This document shows, in pieces, positions 38,557 through 47,231 of a DNA stretch of 64,000 nt; position 1 is the first letter of the stretch; each line of letters begins with the position of its first letter. Source of the stretch: a virus; the IMG/VR virus record IMGVR_UViG_3300028553_000005, positions 1-64,000 of that record. One strand, written 5' to 3'. The notes beneath the pieces are model-generated. The model was not told where the DNA came from. It saw nothing but the letters and a program-made list of their open reading frames with translations, and made no database searches. Both the position numbers and the translations under genes were made by a program.

Positions 38557-38916
38557 TTACTGCTTCGAATATATTGTATCATGTTCATACAGAAACATCA
38601 AGCAGCACATTGCGTGTGCCAAGTGATGTTTACCAGATTCAGGATCACTAATCTCTCCTTCTTTCCAAGCCCACAGGTGCCGTTGCATGGCATCAAAATA
38701 CCTACGTTTAGAATCTGGTACATACTTCCAATTGTCTGGTTCATACTTTTCTGCACCAAACGTAAGGATTTCAACTGTTGCTTTTAAAGCTGCTGGCGGT
38801 AATAACCCGTATTGTAATTTACCACCATCAAATTTACGGCCCCCGGTGGTTGCATTTTGTGAAGCCTTAACCTCATCTGCAATTTTATAACCAAAAGGAC
38901 CATTCACATCACTCAT
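38557..38916 (-). CDS. dATP/dGTP pyrophosphohydrolase-like protein (DUF5664 type)
   Basis: Start at 38916 (MSDVNGPFGYK) with GGAG upstream and TAATG overlap; 119 residues. It has the all-alpha NTP pyrophosphatase-like block GRKFDGGKLQYGLLPP, then FGAEKYEPDNW and ISDPESGKHHLAHAMC, matching the dATP/dGTP diphosphohydrolase N-terminal family (DUF5664). Related phage enzymes alter dNTP pools, and in some phages favour base substitution. Here normal dNTP control is the cautious call. Confidence 0.75.
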   Translation of the reverse strand: MSDVNGPFGYKIADEVKASQNATTGGRKFDGGKLQYGLLPPAALKATVEILTFGAEKYEPDNWKYVPDSKRRYFDAMQRHLWAWKEGEISDPESGKHHLAHAMCCLMFLYEHDTIYSKQ

Positions 38917-39734
38917 TACATTTCTCCAACAAAATTGGCCACAGCTGGCATATCTCCTTGGAAATGATACGTACCAATATGAGATGTTCTCATCCAAGGA
39001 CACAAATGAATTTTACCACCAATCTTACGCCACATTTGGCAAAACATATAATCTTCACTTAGATATCGCTCAGAACCACCGCCAACAATACTATCTTTTG
39101 TGTCAATAACCGTATCAAAGAAAGCATGAATGTAGCGAGTGCCATCAAAGTGTTGTTGACCAACATGGTCTGGTTTATAACGAATCATTGGATATGCTTC
39201 TTCCATCTTTTTAAAAACATCACGTTTAATCATCATAAATCCTGTACCAATCTCCAATACTTCTAATGGTTCAGTAACATTAAATTGTGCTGTACCTTTG
39301 ACTGGATTGAAAACATAATCACCAGTAACTTTTTCTAAAATAGCAGGATCAATTTCAGGATTTTTTACAATAGCAGTCTTTACAGATTTCCACTTAATTG
39401 CTTTCTTGGGATAAGGACCACCAGAAACTTCATTGTCCATGGCCAATAAAGCAATCACATCTTGTGGATTAAAATGAATATCGGAATCAATAAACAACAT
39501 ATGTGTGCAATCAGAACGATGAATGAATTCGTCCACCAAATAGTTTCTGGCACGAGTGATTAATGATTCGTTGAAAAGAAATGAAAATTTAATATTAATT
39601 CCGTATTGAACACACATTCCTTGTAAGTCTAAACAAGCTTTCATGTATAGTCCATGATTCATGCCACCATACATTGGTGTGGCTACGAATAGACTTTTCT
39701 TTTGTAAGTCCTCTTTTTTTATTGAAATTTCCAT
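38916..39734 (-). CDS. GT-A glycosyltransferase of T4-like phages
   Basis: This 272-residue protein begins with LFVATPMYGGMNHGLYMKAC and has THMLFIDSDIHF with the DxD motif. A later GTGFMMIKRDVF and CQMWRKIGG match the acceptor part. The gene has GGAG. It sits alone among replication genes, coupled with the dNTP enzyme. Substrate may be surface glycan or modified DNA base, and neither is shown. Confidence 0.65.
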   Translation of the reverse strand: MEISIKKEDLQKKSLFVATPMYGGMNHGLYMKACLDLQGMCVQYGINIKFSFLFNESLITRARNYLVDEFIHRSDCTHMLFIDSDIHFNPQDVIALLAMDNEVSGGPYPKKAIKWKSVKTAIVKNPEIDPAILEKVTGDYVFNPVKGTAQFNVTEPLEVLEIGTGFMMIKRDVFKKMEEAYPMIRYKPDHVGQQHFDGTRYIHAFFDTVIDTKDSIVGGGSERYLSEDYMFCQMWRKIGGKIHLCPWMRTSHIGTYHFQGDMPAVANFVGEM

Positions 39735-39749
39735 TTGTTCTCCGAGAAT

Positions 39750-39782
39750 AAAAAAAGGGGATGCCGATGAACGACTTCCCCT
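39750..39782 (-). terminator. Intrinsic terminator after the winged-helix gene
   Basis: On the minus strand AGGGGA...TCCCCT with a 15-base loop is followed by seven T residues. Ends the short transcript that begins at the promoter 40119-40148. Confidence 0.8.
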
Positions 39783-39793
39783 ATAACCTTAAA

Positions 39794-40063
39794 TTAGGCT
39801 GCGAAAGAATACCCAGCACGTAAGGCAGCTTGAACCATCGCTTTAGTTGGTGTACCTAAACGATAGAAACTAACTTTACGACCATCACCGGTTGTGCGGG
39901 TGTTAGTATAGATGCAATGACCTTCTTGACGCAGCTCATCGATACGAGCAGAAACATTGCTGATGCCGAAACGGCGTTGTGCTTGAGCAGTTGTAAAAGT
40001 GTTATAACCGTCTTGCTTCTTTAGTGTGTTGAGCATGCGCTCTTTAGCTGATAACTTAGCCAT
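39794..40063 (-). CDS. Winged-helix DNA-binding protein
   Basis: Start at 40063 (MAKLSAKERMLN) with GGAG upstream; 89 residues. The helix-turn-helix TTAQAQRRFGISNVSARIDELR is split by a turn, followed by a wing with GDGRKVSFYRLG. The family is abundant in T4-like cyanophages and SAR11 phages. It has its own promoter and terminator, so it is a one-gene unit, and it may be a regulator. Targets are unknown. Confidence 0.75.
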   Translation of the reverse strand: MAKLSAKERMLNTLKKQDGYNTFTTAQAQRRFGISNVSARIDELRQEGHCIYTNTRTTGDGRKVSFYRLGTPTKAMVQAALRAGYSFAA

Positions 40064-40118
40064 TATATAAACTCCAATCATAGTTAAAAATAAATCCTTG
40101 CGTATTGCAAGTTCTCAC

Positions 40119-40148
40119 ATCATAACATTATATATGTGTGTGTGTCAA
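40119..40148 (-). promoter_or_regulatory. Sigma-70 early promoter TTGACA-N18-TATGAT with adjacent hairpin
   Basis: TTGACA (40148-40143) and TATGAT (40124-40119) with 18 bases between. The hairpin TCAAGTAT-loop-ATACTTGA at 40145-40169 ends in the -35 box and starts right after the stop of the upstream DruA-like gene. Confidence 0.7.
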
Positions 40149-40169
40149 GTATATTTGTGGCATACTTGA

Positions 40170-41435
40170 TTATCTGCCAACTTGTGGCAAATACTTTGCC
40201 TTGGTTTCTTCCCAAGTTAAATAAATCAAATCATCATAGAAAAGTGTTTCATATGAAACATTGTTTTTCTTTTGTAGTTGCCGAATACGACCTTTGGCAT
40301 ACTTTGTTTTCCAGATGTTTGTTAACGCTTCTTCACTGGTATCAAACGACTTTACCAGTTTATCTTCTGTAATTTCTTTTCGTAAAAATTCACAAGTGTT
40401 ATTATAGAGATAACTAAAATATATACCACGTTGGTGTTCTGTTCTAGTTTTGTCTTTTGATATACCAAGTTTTGGATAAGCAAAATGTAATGAACGATTT
40501 TTGTGATCTCGTTTGAGTGGCAATCCTTGTGGATTCTTTGCTTCCCACCATTCAAAATATTTGCGAGTATGGTTTTCTTTTATCCAATCAAAAATCAACT
40601 GTTTGGTTTGTTTTGTTGGTTCAAAGGCAACAGAGCCAGAGGAGAATCCCATAGAATTCCAATGCTCGAGGCCGTCATATTGAGAAAGACCACCCGCTTT
40701 AGTTTTTCCATATAATGAAGTGGTTGTAACTCCTACCAAAACATCACCATATCTTTCTTTCCAATCATTTTGAACTTTGTCAGATAAACATAATAATGCG
40801 AGTAATTTACCACCCATGTAATTATATCCAAGAGGTTGTAGTGGTACAATTGTTGAACCTATTGCTGTGTGGTTAATCATACTCTGTGATGTTTTCACAT
40901 CTCTGGACCAGCCAATTGCTTTATCTCTAGGAGTTAAATCTAAAAAGTCTGATGAGATACAGATAACACCAAGATACTTATTCGTTTTTTTATCTTTAAC
41001 AATGTAATATAAATTTCTTCCAATATTAGAATTGTTTTTCATTGTAGAAGAAAATGTTCTTATAGCATTCCATTCATCAACACGATTAGTATTAGCCAGA
41101 TACATTTGAGGTTCTAGGTTTTGAAAATCATCCACATCTTTAGGAACCCAAATATTGTTTTTTACTTTGTTTATAATAGCTGCTTGTGCATCATCTTCCC
41201 AAGAAATATCTGGATCACCAAACATATTCACACTAGCTTTGCCTGGATATCTTTCTTTTACTTCACACCATTTTTGATATAAAGTATATTCACGAACATC
41301 CATTTGAGAGGCATATTCTAAATCTTGAGTAACAGTTTTTGTTAACTGTTCTTTATCAATATGCCGAATCTGGTCCGATGGATTTTTTTCTGTCCACCTT
41401 TTCCATTGTGTTTCTACGGGTTCTACTCTTGCCAT
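40170..41435 (-). CDS. DruA-like (DUF4338-like) protein, copy 2
   Basis: This 421-residue protein contains RDKAIGWSRDVK, then LQPLGYNYMGGKLLALLC, W..RYGDVLVGVTTTSLYG. The order R-D-x-x-IGWS, helix, then DW-x-x-x-YG and TT-x strand is that of DUF4338 (DruA of Druantia). The N-terminal 130 residues are specific to the phage. It is a paralogue of the protein at 18435-19544. Position: right before PDF and heme oxygenase, at one-base overlap. A DNA-acting or anti-defence role is conjecture. Confidence 0.55.
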   Translation of the reverse strand: MARVEPVETQWKRWTEKNPSDQIRHIDKEQLTKTVTQDLEYASQMDVREYTLYQKWCEVKERYPGKASVNMFGDPDISWEDDAQAAIINKVKNNIWVPKDVDDFQNLEPQMYLANTNRVDEWNAIRTFSSTMKNNSNIGRNLYYIVKDKKTNKYLGVICISSDFLDLTPRDKAIGWSRDVKTSQSMINHTAIGSTIVPLQPLGYNYMGGKLLALLCLSDKVQNDWKERYGDVLVGVTTTSLYGKTKAGGLSQYDGLEHWNSMGFSSGSVAFEPTKQTKQLIFDWIKENHTRKYFEWWEAKNPQGLPLKRDHKNRSLHFAYPKLGISKDKTRTEHQRGIYFSYLYNNTCEFLRKEITEDKLVKSFDTSEEALTNIWKTKYAKGRIRQLQKKNNVSYETLFYDDLIYLTWEETKAKYLPQVGR

Positions 41436-42007
41436 TATTTGAGTTTCAACTTTCTCATGATTTTATTTCTTTTATTCATACCTGACTGTAAAGCCATTGG
41501 CTTTGTATGACTAGTATACACGATACCATTCATGTGGTCAAGCTCATGTTGAAAACAACGAGCAGATATGCCATCAAATTTTGCCTGTTTTATTTCTCCA
41601 TGATAATTCTGGTATTCAACCATAATTTCTTTTGGTCTGGTAATCCTTAAACCTAAAAAAGGAAAAGATAAACAACCTTCTATCATGTGAACTTCTTCTT
41701 CGGTTTTTGCCGTTATCTTAGGATTAAAATATGCCACATATTCATCTCCGGCACCCATTACAAATACACGATATGAAAATCCACATTGATTTGCTGACAG
41801 TCCAATACCACGATGAAGTTTACAGGTTTCGGCTAAAGACTCCACAAATTCTTCTGGATTAACGGGAGGATTTTTAAAATCAAATTGTGGTAATACCTGT
41901 TTTAAAATTGGATCGTTTTCATTTACCAATTTAAAATATTTCGATTGTTGTTTTTTTACTTCAACTTTGGAAGCTACTTCTGTATCATACTTAAAAATTT
42001 CACTCAT
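41435..42007 (-). CDS. def: Peptide deformylase
   Basis: This 190-residue protein has all three PDF motifs: GIGLSANQ (motif 1, with Ser for Ala), EGCLS (motif 2, Cys metal ligand) and QHELDH (motif 3, HExxH). It removes formyl from nascent chains. Cyanophage PDFs are known to be active. Unlike minimal cyanophage PDFs this copy has an N-terminal extension of about 35 residues and a basic C-terminal end. It overlaps heme oxygenase by eight bases. It might pair with the initiator-like tRNA at 29488. Confidence 0.93.
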   Translation of the reverse strand: MSEIFKYDTEVASKVEVKKQQSKYFKLVNENDPILKQVLPQFDFKNPPVNPEEFVESLAETCKLHRGIGLSANQCGFSYRVFVMGAGDEYVAYFNPKITAKTEEEVHMIEGCLSFPFLGLRITRPKEIMVEYQNYHGEIKQAKFDGISARCFQHELDHMNGIVYTSHTKPMALQSGMNKRNKIMRKLKLK

Positions 42008-42545
42008 TTATTTTCTCCTGCAATTCATCAAATACACCCATAGAAAGGTCAAAACCTATTAAAGCCTCATCGACCAAATCTAAGCTCAATTTTGAATCAA
42101 TTGCTTTGATTAATCCTGGTCGATCTTCAAATTGATATGCTTTACCAGAACCAGGAACTCGTTTAGCAATTGCTTTACCCCCATATAAATCACCCATATG
42201 ACGAACATACACATGAGCAAAGATATCTTTTTTCTTATCCAAATAATATAAATCAATTATCCTTTGTCTATATTTTTCTGTTGCTGATAACGTAGGTTCG
42301 AATGTTGTATGGCCAAGTTCATACAAATCTTCGTAAATATAATCTTTTCTTTTTATGTCCTTTAAATCAAGTAATAATAAAGACATTTCTGCAAAATATT
42401 CTATTGCACCATATATAACCGACATCTGTTTTAAATACAAAGCATAATGTTCTGGTGTAATATTACCATGTAATAGGTACTGAACAAATGGTTTTGCTTC
42501 TGCTTCTCTATGTTTAGCGTTTGTATAATCTCTTAATATACTCAT
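42000..42545 (-). CDS. ho1: Heme oxygenase
   Basis: This 181-residue protein has the proximal heme ligand region NAKHREAEAKPF (His12) and the distal helix block MGDLYGGKAIAKRV, matching the GDLSGG motif. It opens heme to biliverdin, CO and Fe2+ using reduced ferredoxin. Cyanophages carry ho1 with bilin reductases, but no bilin reductase is seen in this window. The gene is coupled to gp46 (four-base overlap) and to PDF. Iron release or bilin supply are both possible roles. Confidence 0.85.
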   Translation of the reverse strand: MSILRDYTNAKHREAEAKPFVQYLLHGNITPEHYALYLKQMSVIYGAIEYFAEMSLLLLDLKDIKRKDYIYEDLYELGHTTFEPTLSATEKYRQRIIDLYYLDKKKDIFAHVYVRHMGDLYGGKAIAKRVPGSGKAYQFEDRPGLIKAIDSKLSLDLVDEALIGFDLSMGVFDELQEKINE

Positions 42546-44257
42546 TTTGCCACCTGACTGAAATTGTTTTTCTTTTCAAATTTAATGATTGACCTAAACT
42601 TATCAAATAGTTGGTCACCTTTATGTGATATAACAAATATGTTTGTATCGTTGCCCATCTCATGAATTAGTTTTAAAAATTCTTCTGTGCCAACACCATC
42701 TAAAGAAGAATCGAATACCTCATCGAGAATCAATAGATTGGTGTTTGTGCTATTCTTTAATTTGGCAATCTGTCGCCATGTAAACAATAGTGCCAAATCG
42801 ATTCGCATTTTTTCACCTTCTGAAAAGTTGGCATAACTAAATTCATCACGGTGCCTTGATTTAATTGTTTCTTCAAACGATTCATTGATATTGAAGTTCA
42901 CAAAGAAGTCCATGGCTGTCAAATACTTATTAATTAGTTTATTCATAATAGGTAAGTATTGGCGAATAATCTTTGTTTTAATACCAGTATCTTTTAACAA
43001 GTTGCCAGCAAATTCATAATATTGTTTTTCTGTAGATAGTTCTTCTCGTTTGGTAATCAATTCAGCCAAATGTGTTCTGAGTTCTCTTAGTTTGGCATTT
43101 TCTTCTTCTAGGTTATCTTTACGATTAGATAAATCATTAATTTCATTTTGTAATTTACCAATAAAACTATTTACTGCTGTAATAGTAGAATTGTGTTTGA
43201 CTATTTCATTATTATGTGCCTGTATGTGTTGAATTATTTTCTGTATGGCATCAATTCTATCACTTGTTTCAGCAATCTGTTTTGCTATACCTGTTAGTGC
43301 ATCATTAACTTCAACCTTGGTGTTGTTTAGTGTGGTAATTTGTTGTTCCCTAAATTCTTGTTCTATGCCTTGTTTGCAAGTGGGACAATCACTATTATCA
43401 TGGTAGAATCCAACTTCTTTTTCAATCTTCTTTAAACGAGATTCTAGTTTAGATTCTAATTGAACCAGTTTGCCACTCTTTTTTTGCATGGCCATTTGAT
43501 CCGATATCTTACTATTCAACACATCAATGTGTTTCTGAATCAATCCAATATCTTTGTTCAACTTCTTGACCTGTTTTTCTGAATCTGTAATATCTTTTTG
43601 TTTTTTTTCAATCTCGGCATCATTATGTTTTCGGTGTTCTTCAATACTTTGTTTTTGAAAATTAATCTTCTCAGATGTCAAATCCATTTCATATTTGTTT
43701 TTGGTGGAGGTATCTTTTATGGTGGCCATTTTCTCTTTAACCACACCATTCATAGACGAAAAGATTTGAATGTCTAGTAAGTCCTCAATAATGGCTCTAC
43801 GGTCTGCTGGTGATAATTGCATGAACGGAACAAACGAAGCTGAACCAAGAATTACCACTTGAGTAAATGATTTATAGTTTAATTTGAGAATAAACTTCTC
43901 TAAGTGTTCTTGATAGTCTTTAGCTTTGGCATCTTGGTCAACCATTATGCCATTACAATACACTTCAAATGTATTTGGTTTGATACCTCGAATTACTTTG
44001 TATTGTTTTTTACCAATAGAAAACTCAATCTCAACAATGCAGTCCGCTTGGTTGATAGAATTTGGTAATTGTGGTTTATTGATTTTACGAAATGGTTTAC
44101 CAAAGAGACCAAAACACAAGGCATCCAGTATCGTAGATTTACCTGCACCATTATTACCAATGATAAGTGTATTTGGTGATTTGGTTAGATTGATTTCAGT
44201 AAAGTTTAATCCTGTTGAAAGAAAATTCTTCCAACGGACTTTTTCAAATTTAATCAT
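42542..44257 (-). CDS. 46: Recombination nuclease subunit gp46 (Rad50/SbcC-like)
   Basis: This 571-residue ATPase has Walker A IGNNGAGKST, a long coiled coil with the zinc hook CPTC near residue 290, and the signature and Walker B (SEGEKMRIDLA, LLILDEVFDSSLD). With gp47 it resects DNA ends and degrades host DNA. It overlaps gp47 by four bases. Size and order match T4. Confidence 0.95.
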   Translation of the reverse strand: MIKFEKVRWKNFLSTGLNFTEINLTKSPNTLIIGNNGAGKSTILDALCFGLFGKPFRKINKPQLPNSINQADCIVEIEFSIGKKQYKVIRGIKPNTFEVYCNGIMVDQDAKAKDYQEHLEKFILKLNYKSFTQVVILGSASFVPFMQLSPADRRAIIEDLLDIQIFSSMNGVVKEKMATIKDTSTKNKYEMDLTSEKINFQKQSIEEHRKHNDAEIEKKQKDITDSEKQVKKLNKDIGLIQKHIDVLNSKISDQMAMQKKSGKLVQLESKLESRLKKIEKEVGFYHDNSDCPTCKQGIEQEFREQQITTLNNTKVEVNDALTGIAKQIAETSDRIDAIQKIIQHIQAHNNEIVKHNSTITAVNSFIGKLQNEINDLSNRKDNLEEENAKLRELRTHLAELITKREELSTEKQYYEFAGNLLKDTGIKTKIIRQYLPIMNKLINKYLTAMDFFVNFNINESFEETIKSRHRDEFSYANFSEGEKMRIDLALLFTWRQIAKLKNSTNTNLLILDEVFDSSLDGVGTEEFLKLIHEMGNDTNIFVISHKGDQLFDKFRSIIKFEKKNNFSQVAK

Positions 44258-45324
44258 GCCTGTTCTTGGTTCAATGCCTCAACATATAATTCACGCATTA
44301 CTGTTTTTAGCTTTTCATTATCAATGTGTTCTTCTTGAATACCATCTACAAACTTATTAATAATTGTAATAGTATCTTCCGCTTGATCCACCATATCATC
44401 TTCTACACCTTCTGTCAAGTCTGTAAAATCTTCTGCAATGGTAATATCAACAGGATTTACATTATACAGATTGTTCATGAACTTGTCAAACAAATAGGGG
44501 TTTGTTTTATTAATTACCACAACTTTAACATAGGTATTGGTATACTTGCTCAAGTCTTTATTATTGATTTCGGTAATTGATTCCACTTTATCATCATAAA
44601 CAATTCTATGAAACATTACATTTGGGTTTTTTATAAAATCAAGACTCCGAGTGCTAAGGTCAAAAAGATGAAAACCTCTAGTGTCATTATAATCTTGCCA
44701 AGTAAGTTCATAGGGGTTTCCAAGATAATGTATACCGTCAGATGAACTCCGATGATGATAGTGACCGCTAAAAGTAAAATCAAACTTTCTGAATAACTCA
44801 CGACTTAATCCTTCTTGACTTGGCATACCACGATGCATAGCGAAGCCTTGAATTTCAAAGTGTCCCATACAGATATCAGCATTGGTATCAGATATAACTG
44901 ACATACAGTCATTATAATTCTCAGGACAAACCCAAGGTACCATACAGATATTTGTATTCTTCACATTAATAATGGTTGGTTTTGAAATTACATTAATGTT
45001 GCTGTATTCTTGCAACAGCAAATCAACCGAGTTCACATCATTGGTATTTTTAAAATAGGTATCGTGGTTGCCAGCCAACATATGTACCTGTATGCCTTTT
45101 GCATACAACTTATCAAAGAACATTTCTCTTGAACGCTTGAGTGTAAAAAAGTTTATATACTTTCTGCGATCAAATGTATCACCTAAAATAAGAACAGTAT
45201 CAATACCGTTCTCATCAATTGTGGTAAAAAAAGTGTCCCGATAAAATTTTTCATAATAATCTAAAAAATGTATTGAATCATTACGAGCACCAAAATGTTG
45301 GTCAGTTATAATAGCTATTTTCAT
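44254..45324 (-). CDS. 47: Recombination nuclease subunit gp47 (Mre11/SbcD-like)
   Basis: This 356-residue metallophosphoesterase has DQHFGARND, GDTFDRRKYI, AGNHDTYF and GHYHHRS. With gp46 it forms the nuclease needed for recombination-dependent replication. Overlaps of four bases on both sides indicate coupled translation with gp46 and the fusion enzyme upstream. Confidence 0.95.
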   Translation of the reverse strand: MKIAIITDQHFGARNDSIHFLDYYEKFYRDTFFTTIDENGIDTVLILGDTFDRRKYINFFTLKRSREMFFDKLYAKGIQVHMLAGNHDTYFKNTNDVNSVDLLLQEYSNINVISKPTIINVKNTNICMVPWVCPENYNDCMSVISDTNADICMGHFEIQGFAMHRGMPSQEGLSRELFRKFDFTFSGHYHHRSSSDGIHYLGNPYELTWQDYNDTRGFHLFDLSTRSLDFIKNPNVMFHRIVYDDKVESITEINNKDLSKYTNTYVKVVVINKTNPYLFDKFMNNLYNVNPVDITIAEDFTDLTEGVEDDMVDQAEDTITIINKFVDGIQEEHIDNEKLKTVMRELYVEALNQEQA

Positions 45325-46109
45325 TTTCTCTCAATATCTTCTTCTTCACATTTTTCACCATACTGAATCTCTATAATTTTTAAAGGCTCACTTGAATTGT
45401 TTTGTAATTGATGCCAGACATTAATTGGTACGTGTACAGTATTATGTTTGTAATAGATGTTTTTTGAATTTGAACTTGCTCTTTCTTCAATGACTGTTGC
45501 TTCTCCTTCAACAACATGCCAATGTTCATTTCTATATTGGTGCCTTTGCATTGTTAGAGATTGGCCAGGATCCACAACCAATTCCTTAACTTTGGTATTT
45601 GGTGTTTCATATAATACACGATAGAATCCCCAAGGTCTTTTTGTTTTAGGAGATTTCCATTCGTTCAATAAATTTGAAGAAGAATTTAACTTGATTTGAC
45701 CACCAACACCAAAAACAAATTCAACACCATCAACAGACATTTCTGGTATGTTGTCTTTAGTTCTGTCACCACCATTTGCAAATATGAATATAGTATTGTT
45801 ATCACGCCATGTTTTCTTTACTGTATCTAATAGTCTAATTGCACTATCATCTGTGTCATCAAAATTAACAACATAGTCAACAGATTTAAGTGCTTTTATT
45901 ATTTTAGACCGGTCGTGCCAATTCATAAAGGCTTTGCCTTTTTTACGAATCAACCACTCATCACTATTAATACCAACAACAAGAATGTCGCCAAGGCTTT
46001 TGGCTTCATTCAAATAAGCAATATGGCCAGAATGTAGTGGATCAAATCCACCAGATACAACAATAATCTTTTTAGTTTCGGTTTGGTTTTCTATGTTCAT
46101 TGTCATCAT
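45321..46109 (-). CDS. Cytidylyltransferase-cupin fusion (HldE-C-like with PMI type II-like)
   Basis: This 262-residue protein joins two domains. Residues about 15-150 are a nucleotidylyltransferase with SGGFDPLHSGHIAYL (HxGH) and FANGGDR. Residues about 150-262 are a cupin of mannose-6-phosphate isomerase type II style, with RPWGFYRV, LVVDPGQSLTMQRH, NEHWHVVEGEA and IEIQYG. Separate genes in many bacteria, they act in nucleotide-sugar supply. The fusion could make an activated sugar for the phage glycosyltransferases. The metal-binding His residues of the cupin are present. Confidence 0.75.
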   Translation of the reverse strand: MMTMNIENQTETKKIIVVSGGFDPLHSGHIAYLNEAKSLGDILVVGINSDEWLIRKKGKAFMNWHDRSKIIKALKSVDYVVNFDDTDDSAIRLLDTVKKTWRDNNTIFIFANGGDRTKDNIPEMSVDGVEFVFGVGGQIKLNSSSNLLNEWKSPKTKRPWGFYRVLYETPNTKVKELVVDPGQSLTMQRHQYRNEHWHVVEGEATVIEERASSNSKNIYYKHNTVHVPINVWHQLQNNSSEPLKIIEIQYGEKCEEEDIERK

Positions 46110-46239
46110 AATATTTTATCTCAAGTACGGATTCATTAGGTTTGTTGCCAGCAAAAAAGGCAGCATCTTGTAATGTTTTAAACCATTTAAAAAACACAAC
46201 TGTTTCTGATTGTGTTGGGTAATAACAAACTTTGTACAT
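46072..46239 (-). CDS. Small protein (55 residues) overlapping the fusion gene
   Basis: It starts MYKVCYYPTQSETVVFFKWF and ends in a charged tail. GGAG lies nine bases before the ATG. The last 38 bases overlap the fusion gene start in another frame. It lies in the gp55 operon. No family is recognised, but spacing and ribosome-binding site support a real gene. Confidence 0.5.
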   Translation of the reverse strand: MYKVCYYPTQSETVVFFKWFKTLQDAAFFAGNKPNESVLEIKYYDDNEHRKPNRN

Positions 46240-46243
46240 TATA

Positions 46244-46780
46244 TCACTCTCCTATAAACTTTTCAATACCTTTTGGCTTATTCACCGTTTTTTTATTTGC
46301 CTTGGCTGATTCATAAGTTTCTATAAACTCGGCAATATTATCATACAGTTCAAACTGCCTTGAAGTGCCATCTTCAAATTCCATCATTTCAAATTCATCC
46401 AAAATACCCATTTGTTCTGTGGCTTTATATTTAACATATAGTTGTTTCTTTTCTTTACCAATTCTACGTAAAAAAGCATAATAGATAATCTGTGTAAAGT
46501 AGGCAAATGGATTTTTAGATTTGTTTGGATCAAAATTATCAAAGTACATTAAACAATTTTCAATACCATCTGACATCATTTCATCACGGTAAGTGTAATT
46601 AATGAAGTTGGGTTTGTGTGATAAACCTTCTGCTATCTTCATAAAGCACTCACCAATGTAATTAGGAATGGGTGGAGGAGGCAATTTGTTCTTCTTAGCT
46701 TCCTTCTGTGCCAATTTATAGTCAATTAAAGCCTGTAAAAAATCAGCATTGTTTATATAATGTTTTTGTTTAGTTGCCAT
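46244..46780 (-). CDS. 55: Late sigma factor gp55
   Basis: The ATG at 46780 (MATKQKHYIN) gives 178 residues, near T4 gp55 (185). The signature NPFAYFTQIIYYAFLRRIG, a reduced sigma region 2, is present. In T4 gp55 binds RNA polymerase core and the TATAAATA octamer, with gp33 and the gp45 clamp as activators. The octamer occurs at several virion-gene starts here. gp33 was not identified. Confidence 0.92.
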   Translation of the reverse strand: MATKQKHYINNADFLQALIDYKLAQKEAKKNKLPPPPIPNYIGECFMKIAEGLSHKPNFINYTYRDEMMSDGIENCLMYFDNFDPNKSKNPFAYFTQIIYYAFLRRIGKEKKQLYVKYKATEQMGILDEFEMMEFEDGTSRQFELYDNIAEFIETYESAKANKKTVNKPKGIEKFIGE

Positions 46781-46850
46781 GTTTACCACATAAAGTTATT
46801 GACATTTGCTTGACAAGAGTGTAAAGTCGAGTATGTCCTGGTTTAAAGTA

Positions 46851-47231
46851 TTAATGTAATGTATCATTACCTTGGTTCATCGTATTAAATTCATCAACAA
46901 TTTCTTGTATTTCATCATCGGTCATATCCTTTACTGAAGCTTTTGCCTCTAACAATCGATTAACTTTTTCCACAGTACTAAGGTAATATTCGGAGAATTC
47001 ATCGTCTGGTTCTAAAACACAAAGAACATCATGAGCGTTTAATTGAATTTGATTTTTCTTAAGCAGTTGAACTGGCAGCCAATGCCTCATAACTAAACCA
47101 GAATGATTACCACGGTAATCAACCTCAAATGCCATTGGTTCGTCAATGTCATAATATTGAATACCATTGGCGGTTACATTACCAATAATATCTTCACCAC
47201 TCTTTAATCGAACTATTTTTATTGTGTTCAT
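46851..47231 (-). CDS. Sm-like (LSM) domain protein, copy 2
   Basis: This 126-residue protein begins IKIVRLKSGEDIIGNV and continues YYDIDEPMAFEV, the same small barrel pattern as at 26991-27305. A C-terminal helix follows with DMTDDEIQEIVDEF. It overlaps uvsW by four bases. RNA binding is inferred from fold only. Confidence 0.55.
   Translation of the reverse strand: MNTIKIVRLKSGEDIIGNVTANGIQYYDIDEPMAFEVDYRGNHSGLVMRHWLPVQLLKKNQIQLNAHDVLCVLEPDDEFSEYYLSTVEKVNRLLEAKASVKDMTDDEIQEIVDEFNTMNQGNDTLH

Noticed and set aside
43926-44360. 144-codon plus-strand ORF opposite gp46-gp47
   Set aside because: Antisense to two conserved genes; no start signal and no motif.
46794-46827. Plus-strand TTGACA-N17-TAAAGT in the gap before gp55
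   Set aside because: It would transcribe antisense into the Sm-like gene with no plus-strand gene after it; a weak -10 and overlapping direct repeat make chance likely.
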